Numbered from the stretch's first letter, positions 1-9,048 are shown. The stretch is 64,000 nucleotides of DNA from Lachnospiraceae bacterium (GCA_017624235.1 JAGANL010000015.1:62001-126000); one strand, 5' to 3'. Notes: generated from the letters alone by a model not told the origin. Numbers and translations are program-made.

Positions 1-728
1 TGACCGGTCTCCTCCGATACGATCACCGTCATGGAATCCGTAACCTCAGAAATACCTACTCCGGCACGGTGTCTTGTTCCCAGCTCCTTGCTGAGCGCCA
101 TATTATCGGAAAGCGGCAGATAACAGGTAGCCGAAACGATTCGGTCTCCGCGCACAATAACAGCACCGTCGTGCAACGGTGTATTGTGCTCAAAAATATT
201 GATCAAAAGCTGGCTCGTCAGGATACCGTCCACTTCGATGCCGGTCCGTTCAAACTCACTCAGAGAATGATTCTGCTCGATTACAATAAGTGCCCCTGTC
301 TTGACCTTGCCCATCTCAAAGCTGGCCTTGACAATTTCGTTCATCGTTTTATCAGAGAAACGTCCTTCGGACACCTTCCCGTTATCAAAAGGGAACAATG
401 CCGCTACGATATTCTTCCTTCCCAACTGTTCTAAAGCCCTTCTTAGCTCCGGCTGCAGCACAACAACAATAGCAACCACAGCAAGACTCAGGACATTCCG
501 CACAATCCACAGAATCGTGTTCATTTGGAAAAGCGCAGCAATCAGTATGAACACCATAATGACTACAACGCCCTTTAAGAGTGCCCATGCCTTGGTATTT
601 TTCACCCACAGCATAATCTGGTACACCAAAAAGGAGATGATCAGAATCTCCACTACATCATTCCAGCCAACGGGGGGAACATATACTTCATACTGCAAAT
701 TTTGAATAAAATTGGTCAACCGTTCCAT
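1..728 (-). CDS. cdaA: Diadenylate cyclase CdaA (partial, C-terminus beyond window)
   Basis: Membrane enzyme that makes cyclic di-AMP from two ATP. Reading the minus strand from an ATG at 728 (MERLTNFIQN) gives 242 residues without a stop to the window edge. Three hydrophobic segments occupy about residues 15-85, followed by the DAC catalytic domain with the DGA motif (LHDGAVIV, about residue 190) and the RHR motif (TRHRAG, about residue 222). The C-terminal 30-40 residues and whatever follows (usually the YbbR-type regulator CdaR) lie outside. Two uncharacterised membrane proteins lie immediately upstream on the same strand. Identity is secure from the two catalytic motifs plus the N-terminal membrane block. 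Confidence 0.95.
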   Translation of the reverse strand, partial: MERLTNFIQNLQYEVYVPPVGWNDVVEILIISFLVYQIMLWVKNTKAWALLKGVVVIMVFILIAALFQMNTILWIVRNVLSLAVVAIVVVLQPELRRALEQLGRKNIVAALFPFDNGKVSEGRFSDKTMNEIVKASFEMGKVKTGALIVIEQNHSLSEFERTGIEVDGILTSQLLINIFEHNTPLHDGAVIVRGDRIVSATCYLPLSDNMALSKELGTRHRAGVGISEVTDSMTVIVSEETG

Positions 729-756
729 ATACTGCTTACCTTGTTACCTAATCTGT

Positions 757-1725
757 CTAATATCTTGGTCTGCTTCCGTTCCTTGCGGGAGCTTTTCTTT
801 GTGTATTGATCCGCTTCACGGATTTTTCCGGCGTAGCCAGTGTAATTTTCGGCACTGCCTTTACATAATAGTAATATTCATCGTCTTCAAACTGCACCAA
901 TTCAGTTCTGCTGTAATCCACATTGAAAGCGAAAAACTGTATCAGCTTTGCAATCGCCAGAGACGCGATTGTGCCCAAAATCGTGCCTGCTATCGAAATG
1001 TTCGTATCAAAAATCAAATCTCCCAGCAATAAGATGACCACATCCGCTAACGCACCTGCCATCATTGCAATCGTCCAGGAATGATTGATTGACATTCTGC
1101 GAATCAGATATACCAGAATAACGGTCACAGCAAAAGCTGCCACCGTAACCAACATTGCCTTGTTATTGAGAAGTCCGTCAAAAACGACCTTAAACTTCTG
1201 CATTCCGTTCTCTGCATCCGTCACTCCCAGTGTTGCCTGATTCTCTGCAATATATGCCAGAATATAGTAAACCATGACACCACAGCTGACCGAAACTGCT
1301 GCCACAGGCGTTCCTAATAGTCCCATCGCCAGAGGCACCGCATACGGTATTTTCAGTAGAAAGCAGACCGGAAGGAACAGCACGACCAATGTATCTTTTG
1401 GTGAAAACCGGAAATAAAGCAAAAACATCAAAAGGAATACCGCAAAGACCACCAATGCACACTCCACTGATAACGCATATAGATGCAGCAGCATGAACAG
1501 CGCTGCCGCCAGTATGATACAGTTCATGGGCAGGAAGGAACACATCAAAGCCACGATCAGCACGACTGGAAAGCTCTTGAGCTTTTCCATATATCCCCAG
1601 GCCCCATTGATGAGCAGCAGCGATAGAAGCGCCAGCAGGAATTTAAATAAAGGAATGAGATAAATCTCATATTTTCCGTAAAAATTCCTGATCTGCTCCT
1701 TCAATACAAGTAAAGTTTTCATCAT
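757..1725 (-). CDS. Polytopic membrane protein of unknown function upstream of cdaA
   Basis: No family recognised. The protein (322 residues) has about eight to ten hydrophobic segments, for example YLIPLFKFLLALLSLLL near the N-terminus and ISIAGTILGTIASLAIAKLI near the C-terminus, with a soluble loop in the middle and a charged tail that contains RKAPARNGSRPRY. I prefer the ATG at 1725 (MMKTLLVLK) because GAAAGGA lies seven bases upstream; the longer frame to 1773 would overlap the previous gene. It is 28 bases before cdaA and 25 bases after the gene at 1751-2149, so all three are probably one transcript. A role linked to c-di-AMP or envelope homeostasis would be inference from position only. 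Confidence 0.75.
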   Translation of the reverse strand: MMKTLLVLKEQIRNFYGKYEIYLIPLFKFLLALLSLLLINGAWGYMEKLKSFPVVLIVALMCSFLPMNCIILAAALFMLLHLYALSVECALVVFAVFLLMFLLYFRFSPKDTLVVLFLPVCFLLKIPYAVPLAMGLLGTPVAAVSVSCGVMVYYILAYIAENQATLGVTDAENGMQKFKVVFDGLLNNKAMLVTVAAFAVTVILVYLIRRMSINHSWTIAMMAGALADVVILLLGDLIFDTNISIAGTILGTIASLAIAKLIQFFAFNVDYSRTELVQFEDDEYYYYVKAVPKITLATPEKSVKRINTQRKAPARNGSRPRY

Positions 1726-1750
1726 TTCTAATCCTTTCGGCAGCCTCCTC

Positions 1751-2149
1751 TTATTTTCTGTTTTCTTCCTCATACAGTAAGGAGAGCTGCTTTAAGTTGT
1801 TATAATATTGCCGAAGGCTCTTTCTTGCTCTGCTATACCGATAGGAATATACAATATAAGAAATCACGGCATAAACAGCAACAAAAATCACATACACAAG
1901 CAGGAGCTTCCTGCCTGCTGCCAACAGATCTTTGTTATAAATATCCTGCATGAATACTTCAAAATCATAGATTACCGCAGCACCACATAAAATCACAAAT
2001 GCAATGGTCGCACTGATCACAGACTTCAATACCTGCAGGCTGATATAGTCGCTTCTGAAATAGCTTCCGATGGAAACATTCTTTTTACCCTCATGCTCCT
2101 CATAGGATGCCATGCGGGTCATCAGTTTAATCCGTTCTTCGTTCAGCAT
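1751..2149 (-). CDS. Small membrane protein of unknown function
   Basis: 132 residues: a hydrophilic N-terminus of about 40 residues, two membrane spans (VISATIAFVILCGAAVIYDF and LLLVYVIFVAVYAVISYIV) and a basic C-terminal region with a short predicted helix (RYSRARKSLRQYYNNLKQL). No domain recognised. It lies between the YvyF-like gene and the polytopic membrane protein upstream of cdaA, all on the minus strand with short gaps, so co-transcription is likely. The topology (two spans with a cytosolic helical tail) would fit a partner subunit of the following membrane protein, but that is inference. Confidence 0.7.
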   Translation of the reverse strand: MLNEERIKLMTRMASYEEHEGKKNVSIGSYFRSDYISLQVLKSVISATIAFVILCGAAVIYDFEVFMQDIYNKDLLAAGRKLLLVYVIFVAVYAVISYIVYSYRYSRARKSLRQYYNNLKQLSLLYEEENRK

Positions 2150-2197
2150 TTTATTTCCTCAAATCATCTTATTGCCATTCTATTCCACAACAGCCTG

Positions 2198-2605
2198 TTA
2201 TTTGTCCAGAAAACGCATCTTGGGATTTTCCTTGGCAGATCTTTTCGCCGGCTCAGGCTTTTCCTGATGCGGAAGCACTTCACCAAAACGGTTTGCCATC
2301 TCATTTTTACATTTTTCACAGAATTTACCGCTCCGAATGATTGCGCCACAGCATTCACAAGGCAGACCTATAGGGGAATCCTCGGCAAATTCAAGACGTT
2401 CTTCCCGAATCCATTTACGAATCTGGTTAGCATCCACATCACATTCCTCTGAAATCATCGCTATCGTTGCAGTCTTATGTTCGGACACAAACTGCTTTAC
2501 CTCCTGGAACTTTTCCTCCAGTTTCTCTTTGCATTGCGCGCAAATCGGCTGCCCGGATACATAGTTAAACATCCTCCCGCACTTTCTGCAATTACGTACA
2601 TCCAT
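2198..2605 (-). CDS. Flagellar operon protein, YvyF (TIGR03826) family
   Basis: 135 residues. An N-terminal zinc-ribbon-like pair (CRKC at residue 6, CAQC at residue 22) is followed by a helix-turn-helix-like stretch (ATIAMISEECDVDANQIRKW) and a second cysteine cluster (CECC, CEKC). This matches the YvyF-type proteins that lie next to comFC and flgM in Bacillus and many Clostridia; their exact role is unclear, possibly in flagellar gene control. Here it follows comFC by 18 bases, reproducing the comFC-yvyF order, although flgM is absent from the next position and is replaced by membrane proteins. The C-terminal 30 residues are charged and proline-containing. Confidence 0.75.
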   Translation of the reverse strand: MDVRNCRKCGRMFNYVSGQPICAQCKEKLEEKFQEVKQFVSEHKTATIAMISEECDVDANQIRKWIREERLEFAEDSPIGLPCECCGAIIRSGKFCEKCKNEMANRFGEVLPHQEKPEPAKRSAKENPKMRFLDK

Positions 2606-2623
2606 GAATTTATCCCTCCTGCA

Positions 2624-3355
2624 TTATAAACTATTCCCCATCGCCAGTACAACAAAATAAACCTTCTCCGCACCGGCCCTTCTACACTCCCCGGCCAGTG
2701 CGTCTATTGTACTTCCTGTCGTGTATATATCATCGATAATTATAATCGTCTTTAATTTTACATCATTTTGTCTGATTTTAAAAGCCTTTTTCAAATTATT
2801 TTGACGTTCTGATACATTTAGTCCCTTTTGCGGCACGGTTTTACGCACTCTCCAGGCTGTTTTTTTCATGACGGGAATGGAAAGCCTCCTGCCGATTTCC
2901 TCTGCCAGAAGCTCAGCCTGATTATAACCTCGTTTCCGCATCCTCGCAGCATGAATCGGGACAGGCAAAAGCAGATCTGCATTCCACTCCCGGATTTGTC
3001 TCCCCAGATATCTGCTGATTTCCTCTCCATAAAACTCCTTATATTCCTGTCGCCCCATATACTTGAAACGGTAAATGGATTCCCGTACCGAAGCATATTC
3101 ATACAATGCAGCGCCCTGATCAAATTCATGCCGTCTCTTCAGACAATCCGAACAATATTCCTCCTCTGCATCTTTGATCGGCTTACCGCACCTTCGGCAA
3201 ATCGGCTCCCGTAATATTTGAAAGGCTTCCCTGCATCCCGGACAGACCCGGATTCCATCCGTCCCGAGAATTTCATCACATACCGGACACCTGCGCGGAA
3301 AAACCGCATCCAAAATCCACTCCCATACCCCTTTTAAACTTCCCTTCTCCCTCAT
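2624..3355 (-). CDS. comFC: ComFC-type phosphoribosyltransferase-like protein
   Basis: 243 residues, usual length for ComFC. An N-terminal four-cysteine zinc module (CPVC, CPGC, CRRC, CSDC between residues 21 and 70) precedes a PRTase fold ending with the PRPP-binding motif IIIIDDIYTTGSTIDAL near residue 205. ComFC takes part in natural transformation in Bacillus, working with the ComFA helicase on incoming single-stranded DNA; many non-competent Firmicutes also keep it. No comFA is in the window; instead recD2 lies 75 bases upstream. The gene begins with an ATG at 3355 and is followed closely by the yvyF-like gene, the same pairing as in Bacillus. Confidence 0.9.
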   Translation of the reverse strand: MREKGSLKGVWEWILDAVFPRRCPVCDEILGTDGIRVCPGCREAFQILREPICRRCGKPIKDAEEEYCSDCLKRRHEFDQGAALYEYASVRESIYRFKYMGRQEYKEFYGEEISRYLGRQIREWNADLLLPVPIHAARMRKRGYNQAELLAEEIGRRLSIPVMKKTAWRVRKTVPQKGLNVSERQNNLKKAFKIRQNDVKLKTIIIIDDIYTTGSTIDALAGECRRAGAEKVYFVVLAMGNSL

Positions 3356-3430
3356 CCTGTTCCTTTCACTTCTTCTATCTTTTCTGCTGTTCTTTTTCCC
3401 TCGTTTCCTGTCGCTACTTCTGCCCCCGAC

Positions 3431-5671
3431 CTATCCGTTTTCCAGCATCAGCTCCTGAATCCGGTCGCTCAGTCCGCTTAAGCGCTTCTGCTGGCTCTCA
3501 TTTTCCACCATTTCATGAAACGTCTCCTTACTGCCCAGAATAGTGACGCAATCTCTGGCTCTTGTGATACCCGTATAAAGCAGATTGCGGTTCATCAGCA
3601 TCCTCGGCCCGGACAATAACGGCATGATGACCGCCGGATATTCGCTTCCCTGAGACTTGTGAATGGTAATCGCATAGCTGAGCTCCAGCTCATCCAGCTG
3701 GGCGAAGGGATAGACGACACGCCGTACATCATCAAAAACTACGGTTATCGTCTGGGAAAACTCGCTGATTTCCCGAATGATCCCCATATCTCCGTTGAAT
3801 ACTCCAACCCCCTTATCAATTGGAATACCATAACGGCTTTGAATTTCCCATTCCAGCTGATAGTTGTTTTTGGTCTGCATCACCTTGTCGCCTTCTCTGA
3901 AAAGCCGCTCTCCATACATATATTCTCTTTTGTCCTTTGCCTGTGGATTCAGATATTTCTGTAAAATTACATTCAATGTCTCCACACCCAGATTTCCCTT
4001 ACGCATCGGTGTAAGCACCTGAATATCAAAGGGTGTTGCATTCACATAGTGGGGCAGCTTGTCCTGTATCAGCTGAATCATATGCTTATAAATGACATTT
4101 GCGTCATTTCTTTCCAGAAAGAAAAAGTCCCTGCTCTTATTATTCAGCTCCACCATGCGTCCCTCGTGAATCGTATGTGCATTGACAACAATGTCACTTT
4201 CCTCTGCCTGCCGGAAAATCTTCTTCAGGCAGGTCACGGAAAAGCAGCCGCTTTCTATCAGGTCACGAAGCACCTGCCCGGGTCCTACCGACGGAAGCTG
4301 ATTGACATCTCCCACGAGAATCAGCCTGGTGCCCGGAACGATTGCCTTGAGCAAAGCCTGAAACAGATGAATATCCACCATGGACATCTCATCAATGATA
4401 ACGACATCCGCCTCCAGAGGATTCTTTTCGTTCCGTTCAAAGGAGGCCCCTCTTTTATCCTCCTCCATGGAGCCATTAAGCTCCAACAGCCTGTGAATGG
4501 TTTTGGCCTCATAGCCGGTAGCCTCGCTCATCCGCTTGGCTGCTCTTCCGGTCGGTGCTGCCAGATAAAGATCCAGCCCCTCTTCCATGAAAAAGCGGAT
4601 CATCATATTGATCGTGGTCGTCTTACCCGTTCCCGGCCCACCGGAAAGGATAAAAATACCATTTTCTATACTTTTACGCACAGCCTCCCGCTGCAGCGTA
4701 TCCAGCTGCACCGACAGTCCCTGCTCCAGCTTCCCAAGCTTCTGATCCAGAAGCGCCGCCTCCATTCCACTGCCTTCCCCTGCCAGCGCCATATCCAGTT
4801 CCTTCAGCATTCTGGCACAGTTTAGCTCCGCATAATAATAGCTCATGCCATAGACCTGGCAAACCCCGTCCTTTTCCTTCATAACCAGCTTCTTATCCAT
4901 CATCAGATTGCCAAGCTGGGGCTCTAAATATTCTTCCTTTACTCCGAGCAGCTGAGATGTCCGTGCCAACAGCTGTGGCTTTGGGAGATATACATTACCG
5001 TCTGCCGCAGCCTGTAACAGGGTATAGAGAATACCGCTTCTGATCCGGTAATCCGAATCGGTATGTATACCAATCCGCGCTGCAATTTCATCGGCCGTTT
5101 TAAAACCAATGCCTGCTATGTCATCCGCCAGACGATAGGGATTCTCCTGCAGCACACTGTATATTTCATTCCCGTATTCCTCATAGATACGTACTGCAAG
5201 GGTATTGGAAATCCCATATTTCTGCAGGAAAAGCATCGCCTCACGCAGCTCCCTCTTTTCCTCCATCTGAATGCCGATTTCCCTAGCCTTTGCCTCACTG
5301 ATCCCTTTGATCTCAGCCAGCCGCTCCGGCTCCTCCTCCATAATTCGGAAAGTTTCTTCTCCAAACTTGCGGATGATACGGGAAGCAAGAGACGGCCCGA
5401 TTCCTTTTACAGCACCGGAAGCCAGATAACGTTCCATACTGACCACATCATCCGGCTCAATAATCTTGTAACGCTGCATCTTAAACTGCTCTCCATACAC
5501 AGGATGCTCCACGAAGTCTCCCTCTGCTTCCAGATTTTCCCCTTGGGTAATCGTCTGAAAGAAACCGACACAGGTAATCTCCTCACCGTCCGCTATGAGT
5601 TCCATCACCGTATAACCGTTCTCTGTATTCCGATATATGATATGATCAATATAGCCTCTGATTTTCTCCAT
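3431..5671 (-). CDS. recD2: RecD2-type ATP-dependent DNA helicase
   Basis: 746 residues, normal for RecD2. The N-terminal third holds an OB-like segment and helix-hairpin-helix repeats (GIGPSLASRII, GISEAKAREIG, GIGFKTADEIAARIG). The SF1B motor follows: Walker A GGPGTGKTTTIN, GRAAKRMSEATG, Walker B IIDEMSMVD, and a C-terminal UvrD_C_2-like part with AITIHKSQGSEYP. RecD2 is a 5'-3' helicase acting in replication-fork and mismatch repair in bacteria that lack RecBC. Frame and stop are unambiguous. A bidirectional terminator at 5715-5746 separates it from the flagellar rod genes upstream, so it likely begins its own transcript with comFC and yvyF. Confidence 0.95.
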   Translation of the reverse strand: MEKIRGYIDHIIYRNTENGYTVMELIADGEEITCVGFFQTITQGENLEAEGDFVEHPVYGEQFKMQRYKIIEPDDVVSMERYLASGAVKGIGPSLASRIIRKFGEETFRIMEEEPERLAEIKGISEAKAREIGIQMEEKRELREAMLFLQKYGISNTLAVRIYEEYGNEIYSVLQENPYRLADDIAGIGFKTADEIAARIGIHTDSDYRIRSGILYTLLQAAADGNVYLPKPQLLARTSQLLGVKEEYLEPQLGNLMMDKKLVMKEKDGVCQVYGMSYYYAELNCARMLKELDMALAGEGSGMEAALLDQKLGKLEQGLSVQLDTLQREAVRKSIENGIFILSGGPGTGKTTTINMMIRFFMEEGLDLYLAAPTGRAAKRMSEATGYEAKTIHRLLELNGSMEEDKRGASFERNEKNPLEADVVIIDEMSMVDIHLFQALLKAIVPGTRLILVGDVNQLPSVGPGQVLRDLIESGCFSVTCLKKIFRQAEESDIVVNAHTIHEGRMVELNNKSRDFFFLERNDANVIYKHMIQLIQDKLPHYVNATPFDIQVLTPMRKGNLGVETLNVILQKYLNPQAKDKREYMYGERLFREGDKVMQTKNNYQLEWEIQSRYGIPIDKGVGVFNGDMGIIREISEFSQTITVVFDDVRRVVYPFAQLDELELSYAITIHKSQGSEYPAVIMPLLSGPRMLMNRNLLYTGITRARDCVTILGSKETFHEMVENESQQKRLSGLSDRIQELMLENG

Positions 5672-5714
5672 CTTTCTGTCCCTAACTCCAACTGTGGAAG
5701 CTTCCTATCGTATG

Positions 5715-5746
5715 AAAAGGGCCGCCTGTTTCAGGCAGCCCTTTTT
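5715..5746 (-). terminator. Rho-independent terminator after the flagellar rod genes
   Basis: Stem AAAAGGGCCGCCTG / CAGGCAGCCCTTTT with a TTT loop region; both flanks are A- or T-rich, so it could work in either direction. It lies just after the stop of the rod-binding protein gene (5769) on the minus strand and just before recD2 begins at 5671. CTATCG and CGATAG flank it and extend the symmetry. Confidence 0.85.
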
Positions 5747-5768
5747 GTCCGATAGTGGTTTTCCCGTT

Positions 5769-6131
5769 CTACTTCGTTGTTTCTCCACCGATATTCCGTT
5801 TCATCTGCTCATAGAGCATCTGTGCCAGTCCAAGGCTGTTCTGCTCTGCCGACTGTTCCGCCGCCTCCTGAATCATGCTGTCCGTATAAAAATCGATCAG
5901 ATTTTTGTTTGCCCCGGTTGCTCCGCTGATATCCGGTATGGTTTTTTTCACTTCCTTGAAGACCTGCTCAATGAAATAGGCTTCAAACTGTTTACAGACG
6001 TCCATCAGCTTTTCATCGTCTGCATCACTGTAATCCGCATCCAGACTCTGTTTCATTTTATCTGCACTGCTTGTCTTGGCTGTATTTGTTACATAATCCA
6101 TAAAACCTGTATTGATTCCGCTTATATCCAT
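5769..6131 (-). CDS. Flagellar rod-binding protein (FlgJ N-terminal domain type)
   Basis: 120 residues. The centre (LMDVCKQFEAYFIEQVFKEV, then MIQEAAEQSAEQNSLGLAQM) is the rod-binding domain shared with the N-terminal half of FlgJ, which helps cap and assemble the flagellar rod. There is no peptidoglycan hydrolase domain, as is common in Gram-positive species where that part is separate. I chose the ATG at 6131 (MDISGIN) because GGGAGGA lies eight bases before it; a longer frame to 6182 has no good ribosome site. It is the last gene of the mbl-flhO-flhP cluster and precedes the strong terminator at 5715-5746. Confidence 0.85.
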   Translation of the reverse strand: MDISGINTGFMDYVTNTAKTSSADKMKQSLDADYSDADDEKLMDVCKQFEAYFIEQVFKEVKKTIPDISGATGANKNLIDFYTDSMIQEAAEQSAEQNSLGLAQMLYEQMKRNIGGETTK

Positions 6132-6201
6132 CGCCTGTTCCTCCCATGGCGCATACCCGCTGCATACTACGTAAAGCTCCATTCAGCATTCTGTCCAAAC
6201 A

Positions 6202-7017
6202 CTATCTGCGAAGCTGGTTCGCCTGCTGAAGCATCTCATCCGATGCCTGGATTGCCTTGGAATTCATTTCATAAGCTCTCTGTGCGACGATCAGATTGAC
6301 CATTTCATCAGCCACCTGAACGCTGGAGCCTTCGAGATACCCCTGCATCAGCTTGCTCTTGGTAAGATTGGCTGCCTTAGCCTCATTCAGCACCTGTCCG
6401 CTCGCTGCAGTCTGCGCAAACAGGCTGTTTCCAACCTTGTCCAGCCCTGCAGGGTTATTGAACTGATATACCCCTAGCGTAATTCCCAAAGATTTCGGCT
6501 GATTGTTAGCGTCCGGGTAATAGAAGGTGCCGTTCTGATCCACCGTAATCTCGCTGGCAATCAGATTCTTGTTGAATACAATTGCCTTACCATTCGTATC
6601 CAGAACCGGTCGACCATCCGAATCAGTCAGAGTCAGTCCGTTAGTCCCTACCGCAATTCCGAAGTTACCATTTCGTGTATAATATGTAGTATTGTCCTCA
6701 CCCTGTACTGCAAAAAAGCCTCTTCCGCTGATTGCAAAAGCAAAGTCATTCTCCGACTGATATACGCTTCCGTCTTTAAAAATGGAAGTAATTGCAGAAT
6801 TACGGACACCGAGTCCCACCTGTGCGCCAATCGGCTTCTCTTCCCCGTTTGCGGAAGTGGTTTTTGCCTGCAATGTCTGATAGAGCAGTGATTTAAACTC
6901 TGCCACCTCTGTCTTATAGCCTGTCGTATTGACATTTGCAAGGTTATTTGCAATCGTGTCCACATTTGTCTGTTGTGCAATCATTCCGGTTGCTGCCGTC
7001 CAAAGAGATCTTACCAT
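6202..7017 (-). CDS. flgG: Flagellar basal-body rod protein FlgG (FlhP type)
   Basis: 271 residues. The N-terminus (MVRSLWTAATGMIAQQTNVD, then IANNLANVNTTGYK) is the hallmark of axial rod and hook proteins; the central ISGRGFFAV and YTRNGNF stretches and the C-terminal GYLEGSSVQVADEMVNLI with AQRAYEMNSKAIQ match FlgG. These axial proteins are exported by the flagellar type III system and pack through N- and C-terminal coiled coils to form the distal rod. It follows the paralogous gene at 7034-7813 by 16 bases and matches flhP in the Bacillus mbl-flhO-flhP cluster. The rod assignment is firm; FlgG versus FlgF naming follows position. Confidence 0.92.
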   Translation of the reverse strand: MVRSLWTAATGMIAQQTNVDTIANNLANVNTTGYKTEVAEFKSLLYQTLQAKTTSANGEEKPIGAQVGLGVRNSAITSIFKDGSVYQSENDFAFAISGRGFFAVQGEDNTTYYTRNGNFGIAVGTNGLTLTDSDGRPVLDTNGKAIVFNKNLIASEITVDQNGTFYYPDANNQPKSLGITLGVYQFNNPAGLDKVGNSLFAQTAASGQVLNEAKAANLTKSKLMQGYLEGSSVQVADEMVNLIVAQRAYEMNSKAIQASDEMLQQANQLRR

Positions 7018-7033
7018 TTATTTATCCTCCCAT

Positions 7034-7813
7034 CTATCCCAGTTTACCAAGCTGGTTCACTGCAATATCCAAAGAACCGTCATAGGTCTGGATGATTTTC
7101 TGATTCGTCTCATAGGCCCTTGTGATGGCTATCATATTAACCATTTCACTGACCACCTGGAGATTGGCCATTTCCAGATAACCGGAACGGATCTGCGCGG
7201 TGGCTTCCCTTTCCGTTGCCCCATCCACAGTCTGATACAAATTCTCACCATATTTTTCCAGATAATTATAATCTTCAAAATCCGTAATGCCGATGGTAGC
7301 AACAATGGTATTGCCCTGATAAATATTGCCGGCAGCATCAATGACAGAATCCAGAAGCGGATTCAGTTTAATCTGGTCTCCGTCCTCATCCAGCACATAA
7401 TCTCCGTCCTCTGTGACCAGATACCCCTCCTGATTCAGAGTAAAGGAGCCGTCTCTTGTATATTTGGTAGAGGTCTCTCCTGCTTTATTGGTAAACTCAA
7501 TTGCAAAGAAGCCGTTTCCGGCAATGGCGAGATCATACGTATTACCAGTTTCCCGAAAAGAGCCCTGACTGTAATCGGTGTAATTTTCTCCAATCTTTAC
7601 ACCCATGCTCATCGTTCCCAGCCTTTTGGCACAGTTCGGTGATTCCGAAGTATCCTTGATTTTCAAAGCAAGAACATCATCAAATGCCTGGCTGGTAGCC
7701 CCTTCCTTCTTAAATCCGATGGTACTGGCGTTAGCCAGATTATTGGTCAGCACATCCATCCGGTTCTGTTCATTGATCATACCGGTATATGCGGTATATA
7801 ACCCTTTCAGCAT
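7034..7813 (-). CDS. flgF: Flagellar hook-basal body protein (FlhO/FlgF type)
   Basis: 259 residues. It carries the axial protein N-terminus (MLKGLYTAYTGMINEQNRMD, then LTNNLANASTIGFK), a central IAGNGFFAI segment, and the C-terminal GYLEMANLQVVSEMVNMI with TRAYETNQKIIQTYD. It is a paralogue of the next gene. In Bacillus the matching position downstream of mbl is flhO, a rod protein of the FlgF/FlgG family. The gene is 48 bases after mbl and 16 bases before flgG, so all are likely co-transcribed from the promoter at 8981-9008. Family is certain; the choice of FlgF over FlgG is positional. Confidence 0.88.
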   Translation of the reverse strand: MLKGLYTAYTGMINEQNRMDVLTNNLANASTIGFKKEGATSQAFDDVLALKIKDTSESPNCAKRLGTMSMGVKIGENYTDYSQGSFRETGNTYDLAIAGNGFFAIEFTNKAGETSTKYTRDGSFTLNQEGYLVTEDGDYVLDEDGDQIKLNPLLDSVIDAAGNIYQGNTIVATIGITDFEDYNYLEKYGENLYQTVDGATEREATAQIRSGYLEMANLQVVSEMVNMIAITRAYETNQKIIQTYDGSLDIAVNQLGKLG

Positions 7814-7861
7814 GTATGTCTCTCCTTCGTTTTCTGCTTCTGTAAAGCCCTGCTCTATTCC

Positions 7862-8857
7862 CTAGATTTCTTCCCGATAGCCTGCCAGAAATTCTACGTA
7901 TTTTCCGGTTCCGATTGCAACGGCCGTCATCGGATCTTCCGCAGTCATCGTATTGATGCCGGTCTTGGATTCAATCAGATCCTCCAGACCTCTAAGCAGA
8001 CTTCCTCCTCCGGTCAGAACGATTCCACGATCTGCAATATCTGCTGCCAGTTCCGGCGGTGTCTTTTCCAAAACACTGTGAATCACTTCAATAATCTGAG
8101 AGGTAGTCTCCTTTAACGCTTCCTCCGTCTCCTCCGAAGAAACCTTTACCGTCTTGGGAAGTCCGGTTACCAGATTCCTTCCTCTGACATCCATATAATC
8201 CACCTCGGTACGCTTATAAGCAGAACCGATCTTAATTTTTAAATCCTCAGCCGTTCTTTCACCAATCAGCAGATTATGCTTCTTACGCATGTAACGGACA
8301 ATCGCCTCATCAAAATCATCACCGGCCACCTTGATGGAGGCACTGACTACCGTACCGCCCAAGGAAATGACAGCAATGTCAGATGTACCGCCTCCGATAT
8401 CTACGATCATATTGCCGCACGGCTTGGAAATATCAATTCCGGCTCCGATTGCAGCTGCAATCGGCTCTTCAATAATCGAAACCTCTCTTGCACCAGCCTG
8501 ATAGGTTGCATCCTCTACCGCCTTCTTTTCTACCTCGGTCACACCGCTCGGCACGCAGACTGCAATACGCGGCTTACGGAAGGCTCTCTTTCCGAGTGCC
8601 TTCTGGATAAAATATTTCATCATTTTTTCTGTCACGGTGTAATCGGAAATAACACCCTGGCGAAGCGGTCTGACTGCCACAATATTGCCCGGTGTCCTTC
8701 CGAGCATCAGTCTGGCATCCTCACCAATTGCCTTGATCTTATTTGTATCTCTATCAAAAGCTACAACAGACGGCTCTTTGAGCACAACACCCTTACCTCT
8801 GATGTAAACTAAAATGCTGGCTGTTCCCAGATCAATTCCGATATCTGTATACTGCAT
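7862..8857 (-). CDS. mbl: MreB-like actin Mbl, rod-shape determining protein
   Basis: 331 residues of an MreB-family actin with phosphate-1 motif DIGIDLGTASILVY, GVTEVEKKAVEDA, IIEEPIAAAIGAG, phosphate-2 motif MIVDIGGGTSDIAVI, and adenosine motif LTGGGSLLRGL. It polymerises under the membrane and guides side-wall peptidoglycan synthesis. Mbl rather than MreB is favoured because flhO and flhP homologues follow directly, as in Bacillus, and mreC/mreD are absent. A promoter with TTGAAA, 16 bp and TATAAT lies upstream (8981-9008). Length and motifs are complete. Confidence 0.9.
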   Translation of the reverse strand: MQYTDIGIDLGTASILVYIRGKGVVLKEPSVVAFDRDTNKIKAIGEDARLMLGRTPGNIVAVRPLRQGVISDYTVTEKMMKYFIQKALGKRAFRKPRIAVCVPSGVTEVEKKAVEDATYQAGAREVSIIEEPIAAAIGAGIDISKPCGNMIVDIGGGTSDIAVISLGGTVVSASIKVAGDDFDEAIVRYMRKKHNLLIGERTAEDLKIKIGSAYKRTEVDYMDVRGRNLVTGLPKTVKVSSEETEEALKETTSQIIEVIHSVLEKTPPELAADIADRGIVLTGGGSLLRGLEDLIESKTGINTMTAEDPMTAVAIGTGKYVEFLAGYREEI

Positions 8858-8980
8858 ATTCTAAACCCCTTTCTCGGTCCTCTTTTCATTCTTTCCATAA
8901 TATTGAAAATATATTTCCTCAAAATATATTTAACTTTGCTTTTGTTCGGGATGTTTGCCAAAGTACAGACATCCTACGTT

Positions 8981-9008
8981 ATTATACAATGAAACACATG
9001 ATTTTCAA
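8981..9008 (-). promoter_or_regulatory. Sigma-A type promoter for mbl and the rod genes
   Basis: On the minus strand TTGAAA (9003-9008) is separated by 16 bases from TATAAT (8981-8986), about 120 bases before the mbl start. The leader holds two near-identical AAAATATATTT tracts (8908-8933) of unknown meaning. The perfect -10 makes this a likely vegetative promoter rather than a sigma-D one. Confidence 0.65.
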
Positions 9009-9048
9009 AGGGGTTTGCAAAAATTCATAAAATTTTAAACAAACAGTA

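Noticed and set aside
69-434. Plus-strand frame opposite cdaA
   Set aside because: The minus strand encodes the DGA and RHR motifs of CdaA without interruption.
4049-4825. 258-residue plus-strand frame antisense to recD2
   Set aside because: It lies fully within a strongly supported helicase gene, with no family resemblance; a shadow frame.
7862-8857. MreB instead of Mbl
   Set aside because: No mreC or mreD follow, and the flhO-flhP neighbours point to Mbl; sequence motifs alone cannot separate them.
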